DNA of 64,000 nt from Desertivirga sp966211215 (GTDB taxonomy: Bacteria; Bacteroidota; Bacteroidia; Sphingobacteriales; Sphingobacteriaceae). The first letter of the stretch is position 1. Each line of letters begins with the position of its first letter. The stretch covers positions 69,384-133,383 of the forward strand of contig CBIHNR010000001.1 of assembly GCA_966211215.1 (NCBI GenBank), written 5' to 3'. The notes beneath the pieces were generated by a model. That model ran no database searches. It was not told where the DNA came from and saw only the letters and a list, made by a program, of their open reading frames with translations. This document shows positions 44,972 to 54,966 of the stretch, piece by piece. The translations under genes were made by a program, and so were the position numbers.

Positions 44972-45913
44972 ATGAAAGAGACTAATACAAAGCCTGCACA
45001 ACGCGTAATATGTTTCGGCGAAATTTTATGGGATAACCTGCCGGGAGGAAGAAAACCAGGAGGCGCTCCCATGAATGTGGCTTACCATCTTAACAAGTTG
45101 GGGATTGAAAGCACATTGATTAGCCGGGTAGGCAACGATAGTAACGGAGATGAATTGCTTCAATTTATTGAAAGCAAAGGGCTTTCAGTGCAGTACTGCC
45201 AGAGAGATAAAAATTTCCCTACTTCTACGGTAGAGGTAAATATTGGCCTTGACCAGGAAGTGAAGTACGATATTGTTAAAAACGTAGCCTGGGACTATAT
45301 AGAGCCAGAAGAACGCTTAAACAACTTAGTTGAAGAGGCTGACGCATTTGTATTTGGAAGCTTAGCGGCGAGAAGCGCCGGCACCTACAAAACCTTGCAT
45401 GCTTTATTAGAAAGAGCCAAGTACAAAGTATTTGATGTTAACCTTCGCGAACCGCACTATTCGCAAGCCAGCATTACCCAGCTTTTGCGCAAAACCAATC
45501 TGTTAAAACTAAATATTCACGAATTAAACCTGATAACCAATTGGTTTAGTCCCGATTGCCAAACCGAGTGGGAGCGAATCAGAGTACTGCAAAGCCAGTT
45601 TGGTATTGGCGAAATTGTGGTGACCAAAGGCAGCACCGGCGCTTCTTACTACACTAAAAATGCCCAATGCAATTATCCGGCATTCAATGTAAAAGTAAAC
45701 GATACCGTAGGCAGCGGGGATTCTTTCCTGGCAGCATTTCTATCACAAAAACTAAAAGGCGAGAGCATTGAAGGCATGTTGAATTATGCAGCCGCATTGG
45801 GCGCTTATGTAACTATGCATGCAGGCGCCTGCCCGGAATATAAAAAGTATGATTTAGACCGATTTATATGGAAAAATGAATTAAACACAACCTCACAATT
45901 ATTTAGAAAGTAA
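44972..45913 (+). CDS. Fructokinase, PfkB/ribokinase family
   Basis: I prefer the ATG at 44972 (an upstream ATG at 44936 adds 12 residues outside the domain). The protein has ICFGEILWDNLPGGRKPGGA, PMNVAYHLNKLGIES, the FDVNLRE segment and the PfkB signature NDTVGSGDSFLAAFLSQKL with the catalytic Asp. The GGAPMNVA N-terminal motif is typical of fructokinases. It makes fructose-6-phosphate from imported fructose in the cytoplasm. susC2 begins 20 nt downstream, so they form one operon. Confidence 0.92.
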   Translation: MKETNTKPAQRVICFGEILWDNLPGGRKPGGAPMNVAYHLNKLGIESTLISRVGNDSNGDELLQFIESKGLSVQYCQRDKNFPTSTVEVNIGLDQEVKYDIVKNVAWDYIEPEERLNNLVEEADAFVFGSLAARSAGTYKTLHALLERAKYKVFDVNLREPHYSQASITQLLRKTNLLKLNIHELNLITNWFSPDCQTEWERIRVLQSQFGIGEIVVTKGSTGASYYTKNAQCNYPAFNVKVNDTVGSGDSFLAAFLSQKLKGESIEGMLNYAAALGAYVTMHAGACPEYKKYDLDRFIWKNELNTTSQLFRK

Positions 45914-45933
45914 GAAACTAACCAATTAAAATC

Positions 45934-48900
45934 ATGAGAAGATTATTATTTATTATTCCTTTACTGCTTGCTGTGCTCGGGGTATCAGCACAAGAGCGTA
46001 GGATTACAGGAAAAGTAACTGAAAAGGGCAGCGGGGTACCTGTAATCGGTGCATCCGTGGTCGTTCAGGAAACTAAAAAAAGTACAGCTACAGATGCCAA
46101 CGGGGCGTTCACGATTTCGGCCGAAAACGGGCAGACGATTAAAGTTGCGTACCTTGGCTTTGAGTCGGCCATTTATAAAGTAAGCGCAGGGCAAAATACG
46201 ATAAACATAAGCCTCAAAGAAAGCGCATCAAACTTAAACGAAGTTGTAGTAACAGGTTATCAGCAAGAACGCAAAAAAGACCTGACAGGTGCCGTTAGCG
46301 TGGTTGAAGTTGGCGAGTTGAAAAAAGTGCCTAACAATAACCCTATACAAGCATTGCAGGGAAGGGTACCTGGTATGGTTGTGTATACAGATGGGTCACC
46401 GAGTGGTTCTAACACAAACGTATTAATCAGGGGGCTTAGTTCTATCAACGGAGCTGGTAACGTTCCTCTATTAGTTATTGATGGAGTTCCAACCAAAGGC
46501 GGAATGCACGAATTAAACCCGAATGATATTGAATCGATCCAGGTATTAAAAGATGCATCAGCAACGTCAATCTACGGTTCACGAGCATCTGCAGGCGTAA
46601 TTATCATCACCACAAAAAGGGCAAAAAATGGCGAGTTTCAAATTACTGCCAATGCCCGCAACAGCTACTCTTTCTATCAAACCCGCATGAAAATGCTTGA
46701 TGCCGAAGGTTATGGAAGGGCTGTTTGGCAGGCTAGTGCAAATGACGGCGCTCCTATCGATAGCTACATGACTATCAATCCCGACCCGGCTAATAAAGTT
46801 TACGTGTACAATTTCGACTGGGCTCAAAACGGCAATGGCTATATTTTAAATAAAATAAACCTGCCTCAATACATAGACCCTATTCAGAAAACCATGCGCA
46901 CTGCCAATACCGACTGGTTTGATGAAATCTCTCAAGTTGGCAAGTATCAAACATACGATGTGATGGTAGCAAGGGGTACAGATAAAGGTAGTACCGTATT
47001 CTCTCTTGATTATACTGATAACGATGGTATTGTTAAAACCACCAACTTCCGCCGTATTTCTGCTCGTGTAAATACTGATTATAAATTATTAAATGGCCGC
47101 TTATCTGTTGGTGAGAATTTTACTGCTAATACTACCCGGGAAATAGAAGGCAACACCTTAAATGCAGCCTTACAAGCCTTGCCTATTATTCCGGTACATA
47201 CCGTTGACGGTGCTGGCTGGGGCGGCCCCTGGGGTGGTATGAACGACCGCCAAAACCCTGTGCGTTTACTGGAAGATAACAAGCAAAACCACTACAACTA
47301 CTTAAGGTTATTAGGTAATGCTTTTGCCGATTTTGAAATCATTAAAGGCCTACGTCTGCGCACCAGTCTTGGTTTAGACTATGGTAACTATACCCGAAGA
47401 GACATGCAGCTGGCTTATGTTTCTGGTTATTTGAACAATTCAGACAATCAGGTAACTATGAACAACTCAAACTCAACCAAGTTAATCTGGACAAATACCC
47501 TTAACTACAAACGCACACTAGGCAAGCACAACTTCGACGTAATAGCTGGTTCAGAGATTTTCAAACAAAATGATATGAATTTCTTTGGCCGTAGCCAGGG
47601 TTTTGCCAGCGAAGACCCTAATTATATGTACTTAGGGGCTGCTACCATATTAAAAGAAAACGGCGGTGGCGCTTATGAAACCAAGCTCGAATCTTACTTT
47701 GGTAAATTCAACTACATCTATAACGATAAATACCTTGCTTCGGCAACGCTTCGTTACGATGGTTCATCGGTATTCGGTAAAAACAACCAGTTTGGATTTT
47801 TCCCTGCGTTTAGCTTAGGATGGAGGTTAATTAACGAGAATTTCATTAAAGATAATTTTGAGTTTGTTTCAAACCTTAAATTAAGGTATGGATGGGGGCA
47901 AACTGGTAGCCAGGACCCAATTCAGGGCTATGCTAACAGAACCCTTTATCAAACCAACTACGGTGGCGGCGATCCAACATGGCGTGTGCCTGATGGTACT
48001 GCTTACGACCTTTCTGGTAAAGGTTCAGGAGCTTTGCCTTCAGGATACCAGCTTATCCAGCGTAGCAATGACGATGTGAAATGGGAAACTACAACTCAAT
48101 CAAACATAGGTTTAGACTTCGGATTTTTAAGGGATAACCTATATGGATCATTAGACTACTTCGTTAAGAAAACTACCGACATGTTAATCAAGCCGGGCTA
48201 TATTGGAGTAATTGGCGAAGGCGGCTACCGCTGGTTAAATACTTCCAGCTTAGAAAACAATGGGTTGGAGTTCCTTTTAGGCTACAAAGGCAAAATCGGT
48301 TCGCAGGTAAATTTTGATATCTCTGGTAACATTGCCAGCTACAGAAACAAAATTACCAAACTACCGGAAGAGGTTATCAACACCTATGGCGGAAACGGAA
48401 GCACCGACAATATTCTTGGCCGTTCAATAGGTTCTGGCTATGGTTATGTTGCCGATGGTTTATTTGCCTCTCAGGATGAAGTACTTAAATCTGCAGAGCA
48501 GAACGGAAAAGGTTTAGGGCGAATTCGTTACAAAGACTTAAACGGCGACGGCCGCATTAATGAAAAAGACCAAACCTGGATTTTAAACCCAACTCCAGAC
48601 TTTACTTATGGCTTAAATTTCAATTTCGATTACAAAGGCTTCAATTTAACCATGTTCTTCCAGGGTGTAGGTAACCAGGATATTAACGTGTATGATGTAA
48701 AATCACAAACAGATTTCTGGAGTCTCAACGAAACAGGTTCTAACAAAGGCGTAAGGCTGCTTGATGCCTGGACTCAGGCTAACTCAGGATCTACTATCCC
48801 TGCACTTACCCTTACCGACAAAAACTTCGAACGCAGGTTCTCCACTTATTTCGTTGAAAATGGCGCTTACATGAAACTTCGCAATGTGCAGCTAGGATAC

Positions 48901-49077
48901 ACGTTCCCGAAAAGCATTGCCGGCAAAATTAAAGCAAGCAATTTAAGTGTGTATGTAAGCGGGCAAAACCTGTTCACCCTGAAATCAAAAAGCTTTTCCG
49001 GTATAGACCCAGAAGCAGCTGGTTTTGGATATCCAATTCCAACAATGGTTACAACAGGTTTAAAAGTAGGCTTCTAA
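45934..49077 (+). CDS. susC: SusC-like TonB-dependent transporter (fructan locus, pair 2)
   Basis: The 1047-residue protein starts with a signal peptide (MRRLLFIIPLLLAVLGVSA), then the CarbopepD_reg-like domain (RRITGKVTEKGSGVPVIGAS), TonB box region LNEVVVTGYQ, plug (ALQGRVPGMVVYTDGSPSGS, LIRGLSSINGAGNVPLLVID, YGSRASAGVIIITTKR) and a barrel ending in TTGLKVGF. There is no STN domain. The N-terminus is very like that of SusC1, suggesting duplication followed by divergence of the barrel. A second SusCD pair usually means a different oligosaccharide length or linkage. susD2 starts 24 nt downstream. Confidence 0.95.
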   Translation: MRRLLFIIPLLLAVLGVSAQERRITGKVTEKGSGVPVIGASVVVQETKKSTATDANGAFTISAENGQTIKVAYLGFESAIYKVSAGQNTINISLKESASNLNEVVVTGYQQERKKDLTGAVSVVEVGELKKVPNNNPIQALQGRVPGMVVYTDGSPSGSNTNVLIRGLSSINGAGNVPLLVIDGVPTKGGMHELNPNDIESIQVLKDASATSIYGSRASAGVIIITTKRAKNGEFQITANARNSYSFYQTRMKMLDAEGYGRAVWQASANDGAPIDSYMTINPDPANKVYVYNFDWAQNGNGYILNKINLPQYIDPIQKTMRTANTDWFDEISQVGKYQTYDVMVARGTDKGSTVFSLDYTDNDGIVKTTNFRRISARVNTDYKLLNGRLSVGENFTANTTREIEGNTLNAALQALPIIPVHTVDGAGWGGPWGGMNDRQNPVRLLEDNKQNHYNYLRLLGNAFADFEIIKGLRLRTSLGLDYGNYTRRDMQLAYVSGYLNNSDNQVTMNNSNSTKLIWTNTLNYKRTLGKHNFDVIAGSEIFKQNDMNFFGRSQGFASEDPNYMYLGAATILKENGGGAYETKLESYFGKFNYIYNDKYLASATLRYDGSSVFGKNNQFGFFPAFSLGWRLINENFIKDNFEFVSNLKLRYGWGQTGSQDPIQGYANRTLYQTNYGGGDPTWRVPDGTAYDLSGKGSGALPSGYQLIQRSNDDVKWETTTQSNIGLDFGFLRDNLYGSLDYFVKKTTDMLIKPGYIGVIGEGGYRWLNTSSLENNGLEFLLGYKGKIGSQVNFDISGNIASYRNKITKLPEEVINTYGGNGSTDNILGRSIGSGYGYVADGLFASQDEVLKSAEQNGKGLGRIRYKDLNGDGRINEKDQTWILNPTPDFTYGLNFNFDYKGFNLTMFFQGVGNQDINVYDVKSQTDFWSLNETGSNKGVRLLDAWTQANSGSTIPALTLTDKNFERRFSTYFVENGAYMKLRNVQLGYTFPKSIAGKIKASNLSVYVSGQNLFTLKSKSFSGIDPEAAGFGYPIPTMVTTGLKVGF

Positions 49078-49101
49078 TATTAACCATTTAAGCACAACGT
49101 C

Positions 49102-50781
49102 ATGAAGAAAATATTAGCATTACTCATTATATCAGCACTTTATTCGTGCAAGCAAGACTTTTTGGAGGTTTCTCCCAAAGGGAACTTAAGCGAAGCCCAG
49201 GTACAGGCAGACCCTGAAAAACTAGTTACCGCAGCTTATTCATCACTTGGCAATGACCACTACGATATTCCATGGAGCCTTTGGCCTTACGGCGATGTGC
49301 GCTCTGGCGATGCCTATAAAGGTGGCCGTGATGAAGCCGATATCCAGGAATTTTATTTCCTTGAGATATTTAAAAACGTGCGTAGCGACATTGGCAACTT
49401 CGATGGCCAGTGGTTTCAATACTATGTAGCTTTAGGCCGTGCAAATGCTGCTTTGGCAAATCTTAACAAATTGCCAGACTCGCAATTTAAAACGCAACGT
49501 CAGGCAGAAATGCGTTTCCTTCGCGGCCACTGGTACTTCCAGTTAAAAATCATGTTTAAGTACATTCCATACATTGATGAGAACGTACCAACAAACGAAT
49601 ACGAGAAAATTTCGAACAGGGCTTTAAGTAATGATGAGCTTTGGGAGAAAATAGCGCAAGATTTTCAGTTTGCTAAAGAAAACCTGCCGCCGGCACAAAC
49701 AGAAATCGGAAGGCCGAACAAATTTGCGGCTACGGCTTATTTAGCCAAAACAAGGTTATACCAGGCTTACGAGCAAGACGACAAGCATAACGTTACCAAT
49801 ATCAACACTACCAGGTTAAACGAGGTTGTTACCCTTGCCGACCAGGTGCTAGGATCATCATACGGTTTAGAGTCTGACTATGCTAACAACTTTATGCTGA
49901 ACACTGAGAATGGAATTGAGTCTGTATTTGCAGTTCAACATTCTAAGGACGATGGTTCTGCATTTGGCCGCTTAAACTTCGGCGATGTATTGGGTACGCC
50001 GCAAGGAATTGGATGCTGCGATTTTCATAAGCCAAGCCAAAACCTTGCAAATGCTTTCAAAACCGGCACAGATGGCTTGCCTCAGTTTAACGATTTCAAC
50101 GCTGCCGATTTAGACCTGGCTGCCAATACCGTCGACCCGCGTTTAAACCATACCGTGGCATTGCCAGGCCACCCGTGGAAATACGATGTAAACAACCTTT
50201 ATCAGGCAAGCTGGAACAGAACTCCGGATGTGTATGGCCTTTACGCTTCTCTAAAAGAAAACGTGCAAAAAGGGCAATACATTCAAGTTGGGCCATTCTA
50301 TGCCAATGCTAAAAACAGAATTATTATTCGCTATGCTGATGTATTGCTTTGGAAAGCGGAAGCTCTTATCGAACTAGGTCGCCACAACGAGGCTGTTCCT
50401 CTTATAAACCAAATTCGTACAAGGGCTAAAAACAGTATCAACCTGTTAAAACTGGGTAACGGAAATCCTGAATCTAACTTCAATGTAGATACCTACCAAC
50501 CAGGCATTAACTGCAACTGGACTCAGGACTTTGCCCGCCAGGCACTTCGTTTCGAAAGAAGGCTGGAGTTTGCAATGGAAGGTTCCCGCTTCTTCGACCT
50601 TGTACGTTGGGGCATTGCCGATACTTACCTGAATAACTATTTCGCAGGCGAAAAAGGCAAACGTAAATACCTTAAAGATGGAGTATTTACCAAAAACCGG
50701 GATGAGTATTTACCGATTCCTTTAAACCAAATCAGGTTTAGTCATGGATTGTATGTTCAAAATCCGGGTTACCTGCAATAA
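49102..50781 (+). CDS. susD: SusD/RagB-family surface lipoprotein (pair 2)
   Basis: The 559-residue protein has lipobox ALYSC (Cys16). SusD features are MRFLRGHWYFQLKIMFKYIP, FAATAYLAKTRLYQAY, YADVLLWKAEALIELG, LINQIRTRAKNSINL and ALRFERRLEFAMEGSRFFDL, then YLPIPLNQI. It is closely parallel to SusD1, including the segment DVRSGDAYKGG. It closes the SusC2 barrel. Confidence 0.95.
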   Translation: MKKILALLIISALYSCKQDFLEVSPKGNLSEAQVQADPEKLVTAAYSSLGNDHYDIPWSLWPYGDVRSGDAYKGGRDEADIQEFYFLEIFKNVRSDIGNFDGQWFQYYVALGRANAALANLNKLPDSQFKTQRQAEMRFLRGHWYFQLKIMFKYIPYIDENVPTNEYEKISNRALSNDELWEKIAQDFQFAKENLPPAQTEIGRPNKFAATAYLAKTRLYQAYEQDDKHNVTNINTTRLNEVVTLADQVLGSSYGLESDYANNFMLNTENGIESVFAVQHSKDDGSAFGRLNFGDVLGTPQGIGCCDFHKPSQNLANAFKTGTDGLPQFNDFNAADLDLAANTVDPRLNHTVALPGHPWKYDVNNLYQASWNRTPDVYGLYASLKENVQKGQYIQVGPFYANAKNRIIIRYADVLLWKAEALIELGRHNEAVPLINQIRTRAKNSINLLKLGNGNPESNFNVDTYQPGINCNWTQDFARQALRFERRLEFAMEGSRFFDLVRWGIADTYLNNYFAGEKGKRKYLKDGVFTKNRDEYLPIPLNQIRFSHGLYVQNPGYLQ

Positions 50782-51149
50782 GGTTAGGGCGATTTACAGG
50801 GGATTCCCAATACTATTAAGTTAAGATAATTGGTTAATTATCATCTCCCTACCCTTACTTGCAAAGCTGATTAGTGCTGTCCTCGCTGGTCCAAAGGACT
50901 CCTGTGGAGCGGAGGTGCCGATAGGCGGAGGTGGTTTAAACCGTATTTTAAAATAAAGCGTGCTATTCCACCCCCTACCCCCGCCTCCAAGGAGTCCTTC
51001 GGACAGCGGGGGACAATATAGCGCTTTAGATTAATGACTAGCTTTTAAAGTGAGGAGATGTAAATCGATTAGTTGAACACAGGTGAATATGTTAATATAA
51101 CAGCCGTGGTTGGTGTCCTCACCAACCACTTCCTTAAAAAATTACTCAA
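50782..51149. repeat. Inverted copy of the GC-rich repeat block
   Basis: 50865-51015 carries TCCAAAGGACTCCTGTGGAG and CCACCCCCTACCCCCGCCTC, the reverse complement of the blocks at 42130-42300 and 42895-43040. No gene is seen. Confidence 0.75.
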
Positions 51150-52565
51150 ATGAAGAATAACAAACTCATATATAGTTTAATGCTTGCAGGTGGCTTAGCC
51201 GTTACTGCCTGCCAAAAAAACGAAATCAATGTGGCGCCGGCCAATCTTGCTCCGGTGTCAAACCTCAATTACACTTTAAATGGCGATACGGTGCAGTTCT
51301 CCTGGACCCTTCCGCAATCATCAAGCCCGGTTAAAGTGGTATTTGATGATGGAACAACTTCCAAAGAATTAGACGCTAATGCTACTTCCTTTAAATATGG
51401 TATAGTTGAAACCAACAAGGACTACGCTTTTTCATTCAAAGCCAGCGATGCCAACGGAAATTTATCCCTTGGCGAGATAGTGAAACTCAATCGTGCCGGC
51501 GCAGCCCCTGTTAAAGATGTTGATGCAAGGCAGGAGGAAAGCAATGTAATTGTAAGCTGGGATGCACCGGCAGCACCAGTCACCAAAATTCAGGTTAAAT
51601 TGGGTTCTCAAACCGTAGATTTAAGCCCATCGGCAACTTCTCATCAGTTTAATAACATTTCAAAAGGTTCATACACTATTAGTGTTGTGACTACTAACAG
51701 TGCAAACCAGGTTTCAAACACTGTATACCTTCCATTTAAGGTTGGTCCGGTTGCTGTTGCTTACGTAGGTACCTATGCAGATTCCACAGCTTTGTTAAGT
51801 ACGGGCGACGACGATGAAATTGCAGCGGCAAAATGGTTATTCAGTAATTATGCTAAATCCGAATATGTATCATTTAATGAAATTAAGAATGGTACCGTTG
51901 ATTTAAGCCAGTTCCGTGTGTTGTGGTGGAATTACGATGTTCAAACCGGAAGTGCATTGCCAGCGATAGCAACCGACACAACCGTAGTTAGCAAAATTAC
52001 TACCTTCTATAAAAACGGTGGAAACATGCTATTCGATAAATATGCCCTTCAGTACTTTGCTAACCTGGGCAGAATCACCGAGCCATATTTTGCGGAGTAC
52101 GGTAATGGAGATGGTTTTAACAATCCGGATACCTGGGGCATTGGTGTTAAAATTGGTAAGAAAAAAGATAAGAGCCAACACCCTTTATATAAAGGTATCA
52201 GCATGACAACGCAATCAGATAATCGTATCACCTTCCCGATCATCTCCGGAGGTTGGAAAGAAAACCACAATGCGGTATACATTAGAATTCCTGAATACCT
52301 AAAGCTGGAGCCAAACGATAACGATGCAGCTTATAATAAATTCGCATCAGACAATGCCCTTGAGTGGCTGGGCCAGTGGGATGGTATGGGCGATTACTGG
52401 ATGGTTGGAATGTTCGAGTTAAAGCCTAAAGGTGATTATCAGGGCTCTGCCATTTTCTTAGGAATCGGTGCTATTGAATGGAACCAGATTTCTGGAACCA
52501 ATCAATACCAGTCAACCGTGGAGAAACTATATGGCAATGCAATTGATTATTTAAAAACAAGATAA
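51150..52565 (+). CDS. DUF4960 surface glycan-binding lipoprotein (fructan locus)
   Basis: The 471-residue protein has lipobox VTAC (Cys21), two FN3/Ig-like domains (about 35-115 and 120-200) and a C-terminal DUF4960 domain (about 205-471). This domain contains ISGGWKENHNAVYIRIPEYL, a DGMGDYWMVGMFELKPKGDY-type stretch and LGIGAIEWNQIS. DUF4960 proteins are found in Bacteroides fructan loci as surface binding proteins that sit beside SusD. Aromatic residues in the C-terminal domain suit sugar stacking. It lies between susD2 and the GH32 pair. Confidence 0.85.
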   Translation: MKNNKLIYSLMLAGGLAVTACQKNEINVAPANLAPVSNLNYTLNGDTVQFSWTLPQSSSPVKVVFDDGTTSKELDANATSFKYGIVETNKDYAFSFKASDANGNLSLGEIVKLNRAGAAPVKDVDARQEESNVIVSWDAPAAPVTKIQVKLGSQTVDLSPSATSHQFNNISKGSYTISVVTTNSANQVSNTVYLPFKVGPVAVAYVGTYADSTALLSTGDDDEIAAAKWLFSNYAKSEYVSFNEIKNGTVDLSQFRVLWWNYDVQTGSALPAIATDTTVVSKITTFYKNGGNMLFDKYALQYFANLGRITEPYFAEYGNGDGFNNPDTWGIGVKIGKKKDKSQHPLYKGISMTTQSDNRITFPIISGGWKENHNAVYIRIPEYLKLEPNDNDAAYNKFASDNALEWLGQWDGMGDYWMVGMFELKPKGDYQGSAIFLGIGAIEWNQISGTNQYQSTVEKLYGNAIDYLKTR

Positions 52566-52898
52566 GGTGGAGAAGAAAGCGCTTTAATTTTGAGTGGTAT
52601 AATGCACTTGGGAAGGGGCTATTGCCGTCAGCTTTAGATGACAGCTAAGAAAAGTCCTTTTTTCTATCCGTAGAGTTCCGAAGGGCTCTACGGATTCAGA
52701 AATAGAAAAGAGTCTCTGACTCTTAGACGTCTTGATATTTCAGGGAGTCTGGAGACTCCTTTCCATTGGATAATCCGTAGAGGCGCTTCGCTGAACTCTA
52801 CGGACAGAGGGCTTTTAATATTCAGTTGGCTGAAGCCAACGGCAATAGAAATCCTTCACAAAACGCCTATTTGAATGTTTGGGAACAATAAACACACA
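52566..52898. repeat. Intergenic palindromic repeats
   Basis: Two hairpins with the same stem occur: CCGTAGAG...CTCTACGG near 52669-52695 and 52772-52802. Repeats of the CCGTCAG/GTTGG class lie at 52625-52644 and 52825-52840. No gene is seen. Confidence 0.65.
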
Positions 52899-54425
52899 AT
52901 GATGAAATCGACTTTAAAATATATAGCTCTAAGCCTTGTCCTTGCTTCATGCAGTTCTGTAAAGAAGATGCCTGGCAATAACAGCTACCAGGATCAGCAC
53001 CGTCCGCAATACCATTTTACACCGCCAGCAAAATGGATGAACGACCCTAACGGGATGGTATACCACAACGGAGTTTATCATCTGTTTTACCAGCATTATC
53101 CAGATAGCACAGTGTGGGGGCCAATGCATTGGGGGCACGCAACCAGCAAAGACTTAGTTCACTGGCAGCAGCAGCCAATTGCTCTGTATCCCGATAGCCT
53201 TGGTTATATCTTTTCAGGAAGCGCCGTAATTGACCAGAAAAACACCTCGGGCTTTGGCAAAGACGGTAAAGCGCCAATGGTTGCTATTTTTACGCACCAT
53301 AATATTAAAGGCGAAAGAGAGAAAAGAAACGACTTCCAATACCAAAGTATCGCTTATAGCCTTGATGAAGGTAAAACCTGGATTAAATACAGCGGCAACC
53401 CCGTACTGAAAAATCCGGGCATTGTTGATTTCCGCGACCCAAAAGTAAGCTGGTACGAAAAAGGGCAAAAGTGGATAATGACTCTGGCTACCAAAGACCG
53501 GGTTACCTTCTTCTCATCGCCTAATTTAAAGGACTGGAAAAAAGAAAGCGAGTTTGGGCAGTCGGTGGGCGCACACGGTGGAGTTTGGGAATGCCCGGAT
53601 TTATTTCCGTTGGAGCTAAATGGCAAAACATATTGGATACTATTGGTAGGCATCAACCCTGGAGGCCCTAACTCAGGTTCGGCAACTCAGTATTTTATAG
53701 GCGATTTCGACGGAAGCAAGTTTACGCCTGTTAGTACTGAAACAAAATGGGTAGACTGGGGCGCAGACAATTATGCAGGCATAACGTGGGCTAATACCGG
53801 CAGCCGCAAGATTTTCTTAGGATGGATGAGCAACTGGCAATATGCCCAAACGGTTCCAACGCAGTTATGGAGAAGCGCAATGACGATTCCCCGCGAACTT
53901 AGCCTGAAAACTGTTGGTAACAATATATACCTGGCCTCGGTACCAGTTGCAGAACTAAGCGAAATTGTATCAAAAAGCTCATCAATGCAGAATGTAGAGG
54001 TGAAAGGAAGTCTTGATTTATCCAGCAAACTCGAAAAGTTCGATGGGCAGTTTCAATTAAAGTTAGAAAGTGATCAGATAAAAGACTACTCCATCGTATT
54101 GTCCAACGACTTAGGAGAAGAACTGCTTATTGGATACGACAAGGAGGCAAACCAGTATTATATAGACAGAAGCAAGTCAGGAAAAATTGCCTTCGAAAAA
54201 GGCTTTGGAATAAAACATGTAGCACCCCGCCTCGCCGATTCTGAAAAGACAAACCTTACATTATTGGTAGATGTAGCTTCAGTAGAATTATTTGCAGATA
54301 ACGGACTAAATGTAATGACTGATATTTTCTTCCCCGATAAAACCCTAACTAAAGTTTCCATAAAATCAGCCGACGGTTTTACAATAAAGAATCTTAGCTA
54401 TTCGAAAGTGAAGGGGATTTGGTAG
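52899..54425 (+). CDS. GH32 fructan hydrolase, lipoprotein, canonical motifs
   Basis: I prefer the ATG at 52899, giving the lipoprotein signal MMKSTLKYIALSLVLASCSS. GH32 motifs are complete: KWMNDPNGMV with nucleophile Asp49, VDFRDPKVSW with Asp180 and GGVWECPDLF with acid/base Glu231. The C-terminal sandwich includes TNLTLLVDVASVELFADNGL. The family hydrolyses beta-2,1 or beta-2,6 fructosyl linkages (exo-levanase/inulinase type). The lipid anchor places it on the outer membrane, facing inward or outward. It is a close paralogue of the next GH32 gene. Confidence 0.93.
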   Translation: MMKSTLKYIALSLVLASCSSVKKMPGNNSYQDQHRPQYHFTPPAKWMNDPNGMVYHNGVYHLFYQHYPDSTVWGPMHWGHATSKDLVHWQQQPIALYPDSLGYIFSGSAVIDQKNTSGFGKDGKAPMVAIFTHHNIKGEREKRNDFQYQSIAYSLDEGKTWIKYSGNPVLKNPGIVDFRDPKVSWYEKGQKWIMTLATKDRVTFFSSPNLKDWKKESEFGQSVGAHGGVWECPDLFPLELNGKTYWILLVGINPGGPNSGSATQYFIGDFDGSKFTPVSTETKWVDWGADNYAGITWANTGSRKIFLGWMSNWQYAQTVPTQLWRSAMTIPRELSLKTVGNNIYLASVPVAELSEIVSKSSSMQNVEVKGSLDLSSKLEKFDGQFQLKLESDQIKDYSIVLSNDLGEELLIGYDKEANQYYIDRSKSGKIAFEKGFGIKHVAPRLADSEKTNLTLLVDVASVELFADNGLNVMTDIFFPDKTLTKVSIKSADGFTIKNLSYSKVKGIW

Positions 54426-54966
54426 TAAAAAACCTGGTAATATAGGTTGCAATATTGGCTAAGTCGCCGCTTTGTCTGCAAGTCGTCTAGGATCTCTCCT
54501 TTGGTTATAATGACAAAGTTTCATAGTTGAAAATGTCTAAATGAATAAGTTGCAAATGATGTCATTATAAGTAAGAAGCTTTTGCAAAAAAACAAAATAT
54601 CGTGATGAATGGAGCGCAGGATTTCTATTGCCGTTGGCTTCAGCCAACGGGCTATTAGAGACATAGAAGGGGCTTTAGCCACATTAATAATGCCTGTATA
54701 CATCTCCATTGCCGTCAGCTAAAGCAGAGGCAATAGAGATGACAAAACGCCTAATTAAAATTGCCTTAAATAAATAGTTATGATGATACTATTTTGCTAG
54801 CAGAGTCTCTCGGCAGAGGACTCTGCTTAATCTACTAAAAACATACCCCTTAAGTACTGTCCCCACCAACCACGATAATCGAAAACTAACTATAACTAAA
54901 CAAAACTTTCCCGTTGTTGGTGTCCCCACCATCAACTATATACTAAACAAAACCATTTAACCCATT
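54426..54966. repeat. Intergenic with interspersed repeat and palindromes
   Basis: 54489-54575 is a copy of the repeat at 31473-31565. CCGTTGGCTTCAGCCAACGG (54631-54650) is a perfect-stem hairpin. A diverged relative lies at 54718-54736. No gene is seen. Confidence 0.65.
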
